Source: Myotis daubentonii (lineage: Eukaryota; Chordata; Mammalia; Chiroptera; Vespertilionidae). Taken from it: a stretch of DNA of 64,000 nt. Under the pieces are notes generated by a model that had not been told where the DNA came from, ran no database searches, and saw only the letters and a list, made by a program, of their open reading frames with translations. The position numbers were made by a program, and so were the translations under genes. Below, piece after piece: positions 36,121 to 49,022 of this stretch (the stretch's first letter is position 1; every line of letters begins with the position of its first letter). The stretch covers positions 63,180,673 to 63,244,672 of the forward strand of contig NC_081861.1 of NCBI RefSeq assembly GCF_963259705.1, in the 5' to 3' direction.

Positions 36121-37824
36121 TCAACATCCACTCCCTACCACACACACACACACTGACACATCAGAGCTCTCTGCCTGCTTAGACAGATGGCTGCACTTTT
36201 AAACAAGGGAAAGAAAATCAAAAGAAGCCTGTGTTTTGTTCAGGTTTTAAATGACACGAAGGGCACTGAAGGTGAGAACTTTGGATTGGATTTCCAAGCT
36301 GGTATCTAAGCATCTTGATTACTGGAGAAATGAGATGGCTGAAGCCATATTTTAGGCCTAACATTTGCCTATATGTACAAGTCCACATGCATTAATGAAT
36401 AATATGTACTCTAGGATACTTAACAAGTAACATATTGGGATTAAAATATTTTACGGAAAATTGTTTCTTTAAAAATTAGTGTTCTATAAATTTTAAAACT
36501 CCCAGACTTATTGACTTAAGTACTATCGATGCTTGCTGTTTGAAAATTACAAATTTTGGTATATTGATTTACATGAGAAACTGCGGGGAACAATAACCCC
36601 ATCACACAATTATAGAAACTGAATCTAAAATGTCACCATTGGCATAGTACCACAATGGTGCAACATTCATCTTTAAGCTCAAGAAACTATTCAGTGATTC
36701 TCCATGATGAGAGCCCATTAAGCACAATACAATAAAACACAATGGTCTTAAATAAAGGTCAACCATCAAATAAGCTGAATAAAGGAAACCATTTAAAATT
36801 AAGAATGATATCCTGTCCTTATGTCATTCTCTGGTGCTTAGTTATTTCAGAGGTCAAAAAATGGTGAATGTTCTTGCTTCAATGTAATATAATGAGGCAC
36901 AGACAAACCCTTAACTTGAAAGGTTTGTGTCTACTGGTCATGAATGATGAACAAATGGTAAGGAGTGTCAGTATGTTATGTGATGCCATTTTAAAATGCA
37001 AAGGACCACGAATGAGCTCCTGTGTATTACTGTGGAATGGGATCTCATCACTGATTAAACCAGTGAGTCAGATCAATTACTCTCAGAAAAGTCTCCTGCA
37101 AATAGCCCCACAGGAAGGGAAGTTTAAAAGACCCACAGGGAGAAAAAAGAAAGTTTGGAAAGAGGACCTAACATTCCATCCAACCCATACTTGGTAGTCT
37201 AACCTTCCCTTACACAGAATTTTTCAAAGACAAATTATATCCCTTAAAGCAATTTTCTTCTCAGCCAATTATCAACCATATCTCTTCCAAATTCAAATAA
37301 TACTAAACACTGTCTAATAGGAAAAAACATATTTCAGTGAACCAAAAGAGACCATCACATTCTAAAAATAGCTTGAGCCACTGAAATACTTTGAGTCCCG
37401 GGAAAAGCTGGATTCCGCCTCTGACACTGATCCTGGGTAAGCCATCTCTCTGGAGAGTAGGCAGCCAATCCTGCCTACACAAAACGTATATACTTTGGGA
37501 CCCTATACGTACAAAGCCAAGTGACAGCTCTACAACTATTTACATTATTAGGTGCTTTTTAAAATTACAAATACATAGGCTCTACTGCCTGTATACATTT
37601 AAATCTATTCAGGGAAGAAAAACTTTCTATTAACATGCCTACAATTACTTCCAATTCAATGTGAATTAAGAGAGAGAGGGATTTCTGATTTTACAAGCTA
37701 CCAGAGTCAGGAAAATCCACTTGTGATTTTTCCCATTTTCAGAACACATCCAGTAGCAGTTGGTTCTGCAATGCTTCCTGGAAATGAGCTACTAGAGAGC
37801 CAAGCATCCTGTTCTAGTGCAGTG
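36121..37824. other. Unassigned intronic sequence
   Basis: The 109-residue open frame at 36868-37197 and the 80-residue one at 37391-37633 lack recognisable domains and splice context. I treat both as chance. Confidence 0.4.
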
Positions 37825-38010
37825 AGAGGCAGTTTGCTGCAGAGATTTGGCCACAGAAAGCCCAGATTTAAGCCTGAATTTGAACATTTACTACCTTTCT
37901 AATTTTGAAAGAAATCACATAACCTCACTGGGTTTTAGTTTTCTAATTTGAAAAATGGGGTTAATAATAATTAACCTCCTTGAATTCCAGGAAATCACTT
38001 TATAAATTGT
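37825..38010 (+). mobile_element. MIR SINE
   Basis: 'cataacctcactgggttttag' and 'tttgaaaaatggggttaataat' are the MIR core in sense orientation. Confidence 0.75.
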
Positions 38011-38379
38011 AAAAACATACCAACCAAATGTGTGGACTACTGATTGATCTTTGCTAGGGTGCCTTTCAATATATCCTATAGTGCTTATTTTCTAAAATAT
38101 ATTTTGTTTGAAATTAATATTAATTAATTTAATATTAATTAAATATTAATTAATATTTATTTATCAAATCATACTTGAGGGTGACTTGCTGGTTCATATT
38201 TATAGCAAGTAATACATTTTCATGTTTTCACAAATAATTAAGTAGCAAAGTATTACAATTATATATTCAATAGTTTTGCTGGTAAAAATATCTTTTATAT
38301 CTGAGAGGCACTAAATTTTCTCACTTAAAAAATTAAACTTATTCTGAATATTCACAACAAATCCTTTATTTAATCAAAC

Positions 38380-38545
38380 TCTCTGGCTTTCACTCAATGG
38401 TAATTTATTGAAGACTTCATATACAACCAACTCTGGGGATATAATGTAGAATAAAATAAACTCCACAAATTCTGAGTCTTGGAAGACAAAGAGAAATGAA
38501 ATAATTACAGTATAGTGTGGACAGTTCTATAATAATTGTACTCAC
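38380..38545 (-). mobile_element. L2-like fragment
   Basis: 'atttattgaagacttcatat...actctggggatataatg' fits a diverged L2 3' region. Low certainty on family and strand. Confidence 0.4.
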
Positions 38546-38637
38546 AATGTGCACTGGAAAGCCAAGAAGGGCAAAAATTAGATGAAGAAGAGTGGCAAAG
38601 GATAGAATTAGTGTCCTTATAAAAAGAGATCCAGATT

Positions 38638-38712
38638 TTTCCCTCCCCCTCTCCCTCTCCCCCTCTCCCTCTCCCCCTCCCCCTCTCCCTCCCCCTTTCC
38701 TTCTCCCTCTCC
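38638..38712 (+). repeat. (CCCTCT)n low-complexity tract
   Basis: About 75 bp of pure pyrimidine built from CCCTCT/CCCCTC units. Its complement makes a 'GEGEGEGER'-type chance peptide on the minus strand. Confidence 0.95.
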
Positions 38713-39653
38713 AGAAAAAAAGGTGATGTGAGAACTCAGTGAGAAGGCATTTGTCTGCAAGCCAGGGAGCAACTCACCTATGCTACTAGCACCTTGATCT
38801 TTGACGTCCAATCTCAAAAACTGCGATAAAATAACTTTCTTTTTTTTAAGCCACCAACCTGTGGTATTGTTATGAGAACCTGAGCTAACCAATACACTCT
38901 CCAAAGTGTATTTCACTGTTCTGAGCATCAGTTTTCTCACCTGTGGACTAAAGAGGCTGCAGTAGATATCTACTAATGTTAAGATTCTAAGTTTATATGA
39001 ACACATGATTTCAGCTAAAAACAATTAAACATTCTGAAAATTTTAGAGTGCTTAGATATGATTTTTTCTTAGATCTTTTGCAGACTTTCTCTTGCATTAC
39101 ATATTTCCAAATTTTGTTTCCATTGACAGAAAAAAGTCATCCTCCTTACAAATGATACAATGTGGTACATTATCTTCTACATCACAATGAAAGTGAAGCT
39201 CTTTCATCTCTTCCATCTTACAAAATCTATGGTGAAGATGGATGCTTTCTTTTTTATACTAGAGTTATCCTGGTAATATTCTGCCACTTCTACCATGTAA
39301 TGGCCTCCAGGAAATGAGGCCTTTAATATGTCATATATACTATATATAAATGATAATCTTGGAAAAAGTAACACAATTACATTATCATATTACCCCTAGT
39401 AGACCTAAAAATAACTAAAATTTGCTTTAAAGTAAACCTAAATGTTTTCTTCAGGTTCTTTGTATGACATATTTCATATCTGTACAAAAGCATGTCATCC
39501 TGCTGAATTAAAATTTATTATGTCTCTTTGTCTAACTAGAATGACTAGAAAGTCATAGGATAGGTGCAGGGGATATTAACTCAAGTCAGAAGAAGAAAGG
39601 TTTTGGGCCTTCATAAGTTATGAAATTGGCTGTGAATGATTTTCATATATATA
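38713..39653. other. Unassigned intronic sequence
   Basis: Nothing supported. Confidence 0.35.
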
Positions 39654-39989
39654 CTAGTGGCCCGGTGCATGAAATTTATGCAGGGGGCGGGCGGGGTTCC
39701 CCTCAGCCTGGCCTGCACCCTCTCCAATCTGGCCCCTTGGGGGATGTCAGACTACCGGCTTAGGCCTGATCTTACACTAGCAGTCAGACATCCCTCTCGC
39801 AATTCAGGACCACTGGCTCCTAACTGCTCACATGCCTGCCTGCCTGCCTGATCGCCCCTAACCACGCTGCCTGCCAGCCTGATCACCCTCTACTGCTGGC
39901 CTGATCACCTCCAACTGCCCTCCCCACCCCACCCCCACCCGCTGGCCTGTCAGTGCTGGAAAAATGCTAGAGAATGGAAATTAGGAATT

Positions 39990-41090
39990 GGGAGACATTT
40001 ATTTTTGTTACAGTTCAGCCTTTAGTGACTGACTTCTGGGGAGGCCCCTCTCTCTGGACCTCAGTTGCCCCAACTGTAAAATGGGGGCTTGGATAACTGG
40101 ATTCCTTGGCCCCTTCCACGGTGACAACTAGGATTCTGCAAAAGCTCTAAGCAGCTGGGTGTGGCCCCGCACCCTAGGCGCCCAGAAAGACCCAGGCTGG
40201 GATCACACAGGGAAGGGCTCCAACCCTGCCCAGACCATGATCTGAGCTTCCTGAAAAACTCGGGGTCTTCCTTCAATGGTGTGTACCCCGTGATTGCACC
40301 GTGGCTGGCACTTCCGCACCACAGGCCCTTCTGCCCAGGCAGGGCACACACTCCACACCCCGTGCTGCTGCCACCCAAGAGGTGCTTGCGCCTGGGGAGG
40401 CTGGGGGTTCCCGAGGCACCCGTGGGCAGAGGGTGTGGGGCAAGGAGGGAGGATTTGCAACAATACCTCTGGGAGGAGGCAGCCGGGGCAGTGGTGGTGG
40501 TGGCTGGAGATGGAGGCTAAGGCATAGGAGAAGGTGCCCAGGCATCCCCCTTCCCATTGTCCCCAGCCCCCGACAGGCCTGGACCCATGCCTCGCAGCAT
40601 GTCCTGTGCCCCGGATCGTGCAACCAGCCCTTACCTTGCAGTGCCCAACTATCCCCCTGCTCACTAAAGCTACATATCTCAGGAAAGCTCGCATAGGGCC
40701 TGGGAGTGAACCCACAGACAAAAAGTGAAACTTCGGCAGGGCTGAAGCAACTGCTGGTTGGTGCCTTCGCCCCCCCTTCCTTCCCACCATCCCCCCACCC
40801 TCCCCTCAGTCTCCTATGCAGTGCCCTGAGAGCTGGAAGCTGATGTCAGGGGCCTGAATTCCTGACTTTGCGTGCACGCATTTGTCCATCTAAGGTATGG
40901 GAAGACGGGTGCCCGGGAGCCGCATGGCACTGCCTACTGGGGGAGAGGGTGCCCGTGGCAGGCAGGAGTTGTGCCAAAAGGTGGGAGCACAGTGGAAATT
41001 TTATTTCCTAGAAATGAGAGGAGGGGACCTAGGGATGCAGGATGTGTCTGCTGGCTCTGGCCCCAGTGACCCAGGAAGCCAAGCCTGACA
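39990..41090 (-). other. Host-like insert in the X unit (possible Helitron capture)
   Basis: About 1.1 kb of GC-rich, non-repetitive sequence between Helitron-typical ends. It includes a MIR-like piece ('ggacctcagttgccccaac...gtaaaatggggg', 40059-40088), which suggests the sequence was copied from elsewhere in the genome. In the Helitron's sense orientation a strong splice donor CAAG|GTAAGG lies at 40635/40634, after a potential open stretch that includes MRAFLRYVALVSRGIVGHCK. A minus-strand open frame (40790-40203, 195 codons) spans the region. I do not recognise its product, and no acceptor is certain. Confidence 0.5.
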
Positions 41091-41114
41091 AGAGAGCTCT
41101 GTGGCTCTGGCCAG

Positions 41115-41205
41115 CACCGCCATCTTTGTCACATCAATTTGCATATTCCCTCCTTATTGGCTGTGGGCACCGCCATCTTTATCACAATGTGACGGTTAAT
41201 TTGCA
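41115..41205 (-). promoter_or_regulatory. Duplicated YY1-like motifs in Helitron 5' end
   Basis: CACCGCCATCTTT occurs twice (about 41117 and 41168), in reverse AAAGATGGCGGTG. It sits in a duplicated block with 'caatttgcatatt / taatttgcatatt' at the start of the X unit. The motif matches the YY1 core; function not shown. Confidence 0.4.
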
Positions 41206-41384
41206 TATTACTCTTTTATTAGGAGACTAGAGGCCCGGTGCACAAAAATTTGTGCACTCAGGGGGAAGGGGGGGGCCCTCAGCCTGTCCTGTGCCCTCTC
41301 AAAGTCTGGGACCCCTCGGGAGATAACACCCTGCTGGCTTAGGCCTGCTCCAGGGTGGCAGAGGGCAGGCCAAATCCCTAGGTG

Positions 41385-42040
41385 CAGCCCTTGGTCGGGC
41401 TCAGAGCAGGGCCAATTGGGGAGTTGGGGTGCCGCTCCTTGTCATGCACAGAGCAGGGCGGATTGGGAGGGTGCGATTCCACCCTCAGTCACGCTCAGGG
41501 TAGGGCCGATTGGGGGGTTGGGGCACCGCCCCCTGTCACACTCAAGGCAGGGTCCATGGGGAGGTTGCGGCGCCACCCCACCCCCTGTCAAGCACAGAGC
41601 AGGGCCCATCAGGGAGGTTGGGGAGCTCCCCCCTGTTACGCACAGAGCAGGGTCGATCAGGGGATTGGGGAGGTCGCCCCTGTCATGCACAGAGTAGGGC
41701 CGATAGGGGAATTGGGGCACCGCCACTGTCACACCCAGGGCAGGGCCGATGGGGAGGTTATGGCTCTACCCTGTCACACACAGAGCAGGGCCCGTGGGGG
41801 GGGCGGGGTTGGGGTGCCGCACCCTGTCACACACAGAGCCGCAGGGCGATCAGGGGGTTGGAGAGCTCCCCCGTATCAGGCACAGAGTAGGGCTGATCAG
41901 GAGGTTGGGGCGCCTTCCCCTGTCACGAATAGAACAGAGCAGATAGGGAGGTTGTGGCCCCGCCCCCTGTCACACACAGAGCCGCAGCACTATCAGGGGG
42001 TTTGGGCGCTGCCCCCTGTCACGCTGATCCTGGTGCCGGG
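41385..42040 (-). repeat. Minisatellite, about 47 bp x 14, in array 2 unit B
   Basis: 'cacagagcagggccgatcag' and variants recur every 46-52 bp. Same family as in array 1 unit B. Confidence 0.9.
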
Positions 42041-42159
42041 AGGCCTCGCGGCTCTGCTGATCCTGGTGCTGGGAGGCATATTACCCTTTCACTATATTGG
42101 ATAGAGGCCTGGTGGATGGGTGGGGCTGGCTGGTTTGCCCTGAAGGGTGTCCTGGATCA

Positions 42160-42370
42160 GGGTAGGGGTCCCCACTGGGGTGCCTGGCCAGCCTGGGTGA
42201 GGGGATGATGGCTGTTTGCAGCCGGTCACATACCCTTCAGGGTGGGGGTCCCCACTGGGGTGCCTGGCCAGCCTGGGTGAGGGGATGATTTCTGTTTGTA
42301 GCTGGTCACACACCCTTCAGGGTGGGGGTCCCCACTGGGGTGCCTGGCCACTCTGGGTGAGGGGTTGAGG
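42160..42370 (-). repeat. Minisatellite, about 80 bp x 3, in array 2 unit A
   Basis: 'ccccactggggtgcctggcc' recurs three times at 80-bp spacing (near 42171, 42251 and 42331). Confidence 0.9.
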
Positions 42371-42794
42371 CCTGAAGCTCCCAACTGCTCCTTTTTTTCT
42401 TTTTTTTTTTTATTCTGGGTCAGCTTTAGCTCTGGCTCCAGCTCTGAGGCCTCTGCTGCTGAAAGCAGGTATCTGGTTTGGTTGGGTTCTATAATCGAAA
42501 CAATGTATAACTCCAGCTCTGAGATCCCAACAGGCTGAAAGCAGGTTTCTGGGGTTTTATTTAGCTTCTATATTTGTTACAATGTTTCAAACTGCAGACT
42601 CAGAGGCCGGCAAGGCAGGCGGGGAACGTTGGTTTCCTCCATCACTGAAGCAAGCAAGCCTCATGTTAGTTTCAAGCTGCCTGGCTGCCGGCAGCCATCT
42701 TGGCTGGCAGTTAATTTGCATATCACCCTGATTATCCAATGGGAAGGGTAGCGGTTGTACGCTAATTACCATGTTTCTCTTTTATTAGATAGGA

Positions 42795-43100
42795 TATGCA
42801 TATATATACATATGTATACATGTATATATATAGTTATATACATATATACATATATATATAGTTATATAGTTACGGAGGCAAGATTTCTAAACTAGAGTGT
42901 AAATAACTCTTTTCAAAACCTACCTCCCAATGTTATCATTTGTTTCCAATATACACACATACCACCAATATTCCAGGCAGTGTGGCTTTCTCATTCATCC
43001 TCAAATACGTGATTATTCCTAGTTGTGTACTATCATTAAAAATAACTACCAGCACTTATTTAATATTAAAAATTTTTAAAGAACTCTGACCAAGTTCATT
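42795..43100. other. TA/CA-rich sequence next to array 2
   Basis: About 42796-42870 is built of TATATACA-type units. Otherwise unassigned. Confidence 0.5.
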
Positions 43101-43270
43101 TTATTTGATTGTGAAACATCCCTATCAAAATAAATAAGGGTCACTGTACTTCCTTATTTATAGATGAGGAAACTGACGTTTGGTTAGAGAAAGTGATTTA
43201 GCTTTGAACACTTGCCTAGCAATTATCAAAATGGAAGCAAAAATGTAGGTTCAGAGCCCAGTGTTCTCCT
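43101..43270 (-). mobile_element. MIR-like fragment, antisense
   Basis: 'tttatagatgaggaaactgac' is the MIR core in reverse. The rest is decayed. Confidence 0.55.
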
Positions 43271-43289
43271 GTATTTTAAGGGTATGGCT

Positions 43290-43620
43290 TCTCTTCATAT
43301 AACTGAATTCTACCTATTCTTCAAGATCCTTCTCTTCCAACTTACCTTACTGCCTATCTCCATCCTCTTCATAAAAAAAAAAAAAAATTATTCCCTTCTC
43401 TGAAGTCCCACTAATCACAGAGTCATCTCACTGCCCATTAATTTTTGTATTCATTGACAGTGTATTCTATGGCGTTACATAGTACTCTCTATGTATATTT
43501 CCTGGCTACTCTACTGTGCCACAAGCTTCTTGAGATCTCCTCTGCTGTACCTTAGTACTCCCCTGGAGCACCAACCAGCTCTTTTGTTTTACCTTTGTTC
43601 AAGCCTGCCTGATATCTCTT
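43290..43620 (+). mobile_element. L2-like LINE fragment
   Basis: 'attcttcaagatccttctc', 'tctctgaagtcccactaatc' and 'tgtgccacaagcttcttgag' follow the L2 3' order. Confidence 0.55.
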
Positions 43621-46616
43621 CATCTGCCTCCAGCCTTTGATATCCCTATCTTTGTTAACAGCGGCCTTGGGGCATGACCAATTTTTCATCACAGGTAGTC
43701 TTGGTAGCACTGTCAATCAAGGTCCTTTGCCCTCCCTTGGACAAGGGGTGTTCTTGTTCTGCACACTAGGCTAATTAGTTTCTCTTTCTAATTAGAATTG
43801 GAATCAAACATAGGGAGAGGAGGAGAAAAATGGTTGGAGCTAATACACCCAAAAGACAACTTCCTGAAAAGACTTTTGATTAATTCCTGCTCCTTGCATT
43901 CTCAAAGCTGCCATAGTTTCTGTTCTTTTAAAGGCCAAGTTCTTCCCCCTTTGTTCAGTTTCTGACTTAGCTACCTTATACCCTCCCATTAAATTCCATT
44001 TTTTTTTCTTATATCAGGCAGAGTCACTTTCTGTTGCTTGCAAACAAAGAACCCTGTCTGATATAGTACCCACAAAGCTTAGTGCCTAGGGAGTGCTGAG
44101 TATTTTTAAATGTTCTGTTTTTATGCAGATTATATGTTATTATAAGCTGAAAACATAAACAATGTTGGTGCAACATTGCTATTGGTTAGAATGTTAATAA
44201 CCAACAGGCAAGCATAGGCCAAGCTAACACTGGGACCTCATCTGCATGGAAATGATTTTTATTACAATTCAGCCCCCTAGTTTGGTGACTCACAAAGTGA
44301 TAATTCACTGCTGAAAATTAACAAAACATTTCCTGGTGAGGGTAGTACTTAGAGTAATGATACCCTTTAGTGATATTTGACATTTAGGTTAACCCCTCTG
44401 TTTTCCTTCTCTTCCCAAATATTGCAGGAGCCAACTGTGGCCATCTGAATTTTTAATATGACTGTACTACAAGATACATCTAATAAGTTTAACTGGCTCC
44501 TTTGTAGCTAGGTGAATATTTTAGCATACTCTATAGCTTCTTGTGAAAAACGTTGAATTGCAGTTTTAAATTCACTGAGAAAGAAAATTACCATTAGAAT
44601 AATTTAGGTGGTTGAATGGTATATTTAAAGCCTAATCAGTACTCTACAAAGAAAGTTCCCTACACTATTTTTTAAGAAAAAAAATAACACTAAGAAAAAT
44701 CAATCAAGTAGTATTTTATAATAAAACTGGAATTTAACAGCAATTCTAGCTAACCACACATCAGTACTTAGTTAATTCAGTTTCGAACAGATTATAAACT
44801 TAAGCTATTTCTATGTACTTCAGTAAATTTCTGTCATTTTATACATTTACATCTATTTAGAATCCTTTGTATTCAAGGAACGTTCCTAGACATTATGGGA
44901 ATATCATGATATCATGCATATATATGATATTTCTCTTTCTTAATGACAAGATAAAAATCCTACTGAAAAATAGGGGGTGCATTTTAAAACATTCACCTCT
45001 TTCTCTTTTAGAACACCTATTACTACATGATAGTGTTTCCCACAAGATTATTTTTTATTTTACTTGAAGTTGGCAAAAATCTCTGTGCTGAATCCTTTGA
45101 GCATCCCTCTAGTGATAGATGTCAGAGCAGCGTTGTGAGGAAGAACTTGTATTTGACAGGGAGATGACAGGAAAAAGCCTCTCTCCGAAATATAAGATGC
45201 AACTGTAAAATCCTTCTGTGAGATTAATATCATCTTTTGTTCCTGTGTATAAATGACTTATTCATTCTTGCTTAAAAAAATCTGTTCATGTAATTAACTT
45301 GAATAGTGTGAAATTAAGACACTTAAAGAGGTACATTTTACGAGTTTGTTTCAAATATTTTATATGAATTAAATTTGAAATAGGTATATAATACAAATTG
45401 CCAATGATATTTTTTTAACTTCTAATATTTCTATAATCATCAACCAAGAACACTTTAAGATTCACTCACTGTACATATAGCATGTACTCTAAACAAGTAG
45501 CATCTTGGAAAGAGATTATTTTATTATGAATATATGATATGCAATACAATGAAAAAGCCTTAAATATTTACTTTTGTCCTAAAAATCTGGCTATGATTTA
45601 TTCCAGTTTACTAGAAGCACTGCCTTAGTCTCTCTGGCATTATAAAATAATTTCACATGTCCCCTAATATCACAAGAAGAAGGAATAAGACCTTTTTTGA
45701 CAAATTTAACATTCTGGGTGTCTTCCTTTCTTTCTTCCCTTATATCCCTCAAAAATAAATCAGGAGCAAAAAGATAGAATTCCATTATATATCCTATTAT
45801 CTACAAATGCTATTCTTTATGTCTGAGTTAGAACTACCAGAAGCAAATCATTTTTGATACATATTAAAATGCTTGTCCATGTATATGTAATGCACATCTA
45901 TTTAATGCATGAATAGAAAAGAAATTTATATCCATTCCTAGATCTAGGATTCTCGTTATAATATACTTCAAGAACTAACCAAAATTCTGCAATGTTTTCA
46001 GATGTGAGAGGAAAAAAAGGTGAAAGAACAGTGAGATGTCAAAGATAGATTGCTTGTTTTCAGATTTATTTTCATCTCTAGCTTTCTACAGGCCTTCACC
46101 TCAGTCTGCTCAGTTTTCTCTATAACAGACAGATCTTTTCTGAATAAGGTGGTTTGCTCTAGCCTAGAAAAGGACATACATAATCACTTTTGCACTTCTG
46201 TTTCTTTGTTTACTTTTCACAAGAATTAAAATCTCAAAAATACTATGTAATGGCCCAATCCAAACAATAAGACAATTATCACTTGATTTCTTAAAACTTT
46301 TTGTAAATGCACTAGATACATAGTATATGCTTAGTAACACAACACTATTCAACCATGAAGAGTATTATTTTCTTAGAGTAGAATAAGCAAAGTACATTTA
46401 AGATGTTTCTGGCTATTCACTGAATTTCATTCCTCAAATACTTTTTGGAGAGGCATAAAATAAGTACAAAGAGATTGAAATTCAAGATTTCATCTATATT
46501 ACAAAAGCAAATTTTATTGATCTACAAACTCTAATAATATTTGATCAGAAAGAGTTTACAAAATAATTTGCACAGTCATTGAGATTTTAATGGAGTTGAA
46601 AATTTATTTGTTATAT

Positions 46617-46617
<1 letters not shown>
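43621..46617. other. AT-rich intronic sequence, unassigned
   Basis: About 3 kb without a gene or named repeat. Open frames are short and isolated. Confidence 0.35.

Positions 46618-46700
<83 letters not shown>
46618..46700. repeat. (TA)n(CA)n compound microsatellite
   Basis: About 23 TA units followed by 18 CA units, ending exactly where the A-rich tail side of a Ves SINE begins. It probably grew from the SINE tail. Confidence 0.96.
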
Positions 46701-46701
<1 letters not shown>

Positions 46702-46892
46702 TTATTGATTTCAGAGAGGAGAGGAGAGGGAGAAATAGATAGAAATATCAATGATGAGAGAGATTCACCAATCAGCTGCTTCCTGCACACCCCCCAACTG
46801 GGGATTGAGCCCCCATGAGCCCTGATTGGGATTAGAACCATGATTTCCTGGTTCATAGGTCAATGCTCAACCACTGAGCAACACCGGCCAGA
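46701..46892 (-). mobile_element. Ves SINE
   Basis: Antisense copy: 'tttattgatttcagagagg', 'atcaatgatgagagag', head 'accactgagcaacaccggcc'. Confidence 0.92.
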
Positions 46893-46906
46893 TTATCTGT
46901 TTTTTG

Positions 46907-47124
46907 TTTTGTTTTCTTATATTTTTATTGATTTCAGAGAGGAAGGGAGAGGGAGAGATAGAAACATCAATGAGGAGAGAGAATCACTGATTGGTTGCCT
47001 CCTGCACACCCCCTACTGGGGATCGAGCCCATAACCCGGGCATGTGCCCTAGATCAGAATCAAACCTGGGACCCTTCAGTGGGCAGGCCGACACTCTATC
47101 CACTGAGCCAAACCAGCGAGGGCT
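46907..47124 (-). mobile_element. Ves SINE with target-site duplication
   Basis: Second antisense copy, 15 bp after the previous one, with flanking repeat TTATCTGTTTT on both sides (near 46893 and 47127). Confidence 0.93.
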
Positions 47125-47129
47125 ATTTA

Positions 47130-47210
47130 TCTGTTTTAATTGATATATAATTCACATATCATAAATTCACCCTTTTTAAAACATACATGTTTTGGATTGT
47201 TTACTACTGC
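47130..47210 (-). mobile_element. L1M 3' UTR fragment, antisense
   Basis: 'gatatataattcacatatcataaattcaccc' corresponds to the reverse complement of old L1M 3' UTRs. It lies 80 bp from the 240-bp DIAPH2 exon. Confidence 0.6.
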
Positions 47211-47280
47211 TATTCACAATGACCCCTCATAGAGGAGACTTGTAAATTAGTATTATAAAGTGTAATAAATAAAAATGTTA

Positions 47281-47526
<246 letters not shown>

Positions 47527-48697
47527 CTATAAGATAAGAAATAGTCTGTTATTTCTCTCTCTAGTGGGGATAATTAGACAATATTGTAAAATTTTGCATA
47601 AAATGAGTTCTCCCTAGGTTTAAAAAATATTATTTTTGCTTGGCTTAAACATTCCAAAAGAATATTTGTATTAAAGTTTAAAAAGTAGCTGTTCAGTTTT
47701 AAACAAATTAAATCATCCTCAGAGCATTAAGATAATATTACTGAAGCTAAACTTTATGTTAATTGCATAATCATTAGTCATCAATAGCATTTAAACTGCC
47801 AAGAATCTGTCCTTGAGGTGAGCTATGAAAACTTACAAATATGAAATTGAGTTGAGTGAATAGTTGGGTCACATATAAAAGATGTACATAATGACAGAAA
47901 ATATGAGTGGAATCACATTTCCTAAGAAATTACCTATTAGTATGCTGTTTGAAATCAGAGGACTAGCTCTGATAGAGCATTTAATAATTTTTAATCCTAT
48001 GATTTCTGTTCACAAAATATATTAAATATTGATATATGGTCTAAAGAATTTCACCTATTTCACAGAATGTTGTTTTTAAATAATTATGTTTTGGTAAAAT
48101 CACATGAACTTACTTTTCAGTACATTATTTAAGAATTCTATATTGGTTTTCTTCAAAACGTTCCCAGTTAGGTTTTAATTATTTGTGTCATAGTACTGGT
48201 ACATATTCTCTATTCCCTTTGGTATAGCTGCTATGATAATAACTTCTTTTAGTCTTTAACTACCTATAACTCCAAGTCATTTAATGAGTTTTCACTCACA
48301 AATAAATTCTGGGAGAGAGGTGAGGGAAAAGTAGATGCACATGAACATACACATGCACACACACAATGAAAGTAAATTATTAACAATCCTAATTATATTT
48401 ATTTTCTGCACATGTAGCTTAGTTTCTTGAATATAAATTCCTGGCCACAGTTTAGGCACTAAGATATCTGTAGCTAACAGGAAAAAAATGTGCAACCTTA
48501 AACCACAAAGTACCCTTCAAAAGCATCAAATGAGCTGTTGAATAGGCCACATCTGCTCTAATATGGAAGCAAGGCATAGTCCATCATTTTTCTTCTTTGA
48601 AATAAACTTGCCCATTAACCATGGTGTCTGCCTCACCAAAGATTAACCTTTGCCTTCTACCAATCCCCCTATATGCTTTCATGATTTTATAGAAAAA
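47527..48697. other. DIAPH2 intron upstream of the 240-bp exon, unassigned
   Basis: AT-rich. The acceptor pyrimidine tract of the exon is at 47529-47560. No repeat named. Confidence 0.4.
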
Positions 48698-48966
48698 CTA
48701 GAGGGCCAGTGCACAAAATTCATGCACTGGGGGTCCCTCAGCCTGGCCTGCACCCTTTCGCATCCCAGGACCCCTCAGAGGATGTCCACCTGCCAGCTTA
48801 GAGACAGTCAGACATCCCTCTCTCAGTCTGGGGCTCTCCGAATATGGGACCCCTCACTCCTTACCACCCACCTGCAGCAGAGGTGAGAGAGGCTCCTGCC
48901 ACTGCCACTGTGATCGCCAGCCATAAGCCTGACTTCTGGCTAAGCAGTGCTCCCTGTGTGAGAACA

Positions 48967-49022
48967 CACTGACCACCAGGGGGCAGCTCCTACATTGAAC
49001 ATCTGCCCCCTGGTGGTCAGTG
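48967..49022. promoter_or_regulatory. Perfect inverted repeat with two CTCF-core-like motifs
   Basis: 20-bp arms at 48967-48986 and 49003-49022 are exact reverse complements, separated by 16 bp. Each arm contains CCACCAGGGGGCAG. It could form a hairpin or hold two opposed CTCF sites. Confidence 0.55.

Larger units (their letters stand above)
39654..42794 (-). mobile_element. Head-to-tail HeliBat array 2 (A-B-X)
   Basis: Minus-strand order: A 42794-42102, B 42101-41227, X 41226-39654, flanked by A (complement of 42795) and T (complement of 39653). A starts TCCTATCTAATAAAAGAG. The A/B boundary again reads CTCTA|TCC. The B/X boundary reads CTAG|TCTCCTAATAAAAGAG with no extra base. X ends with a HeliBat hairpin and CTAG at 39654-39657, and is the only third unit with a long foreign interior. 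Open frames of 240 residues (41382-42104) and similar are minisatellite artefacts. Confidence 0.9.

Noticed and set aside
38617..39024. 135-residue minus-strand open frame
   Set aside because: Its C-terminal part is the complement of the (CCCTCT)n tract. The rest has no similarity I recognise.
40203..40790. 195-residue open frame as a gene
   Set aside because: Kept only as a possible captured fragment: it has no recognised domain, GC-rich DNA has few stops, and it ends at Helitron sequence.
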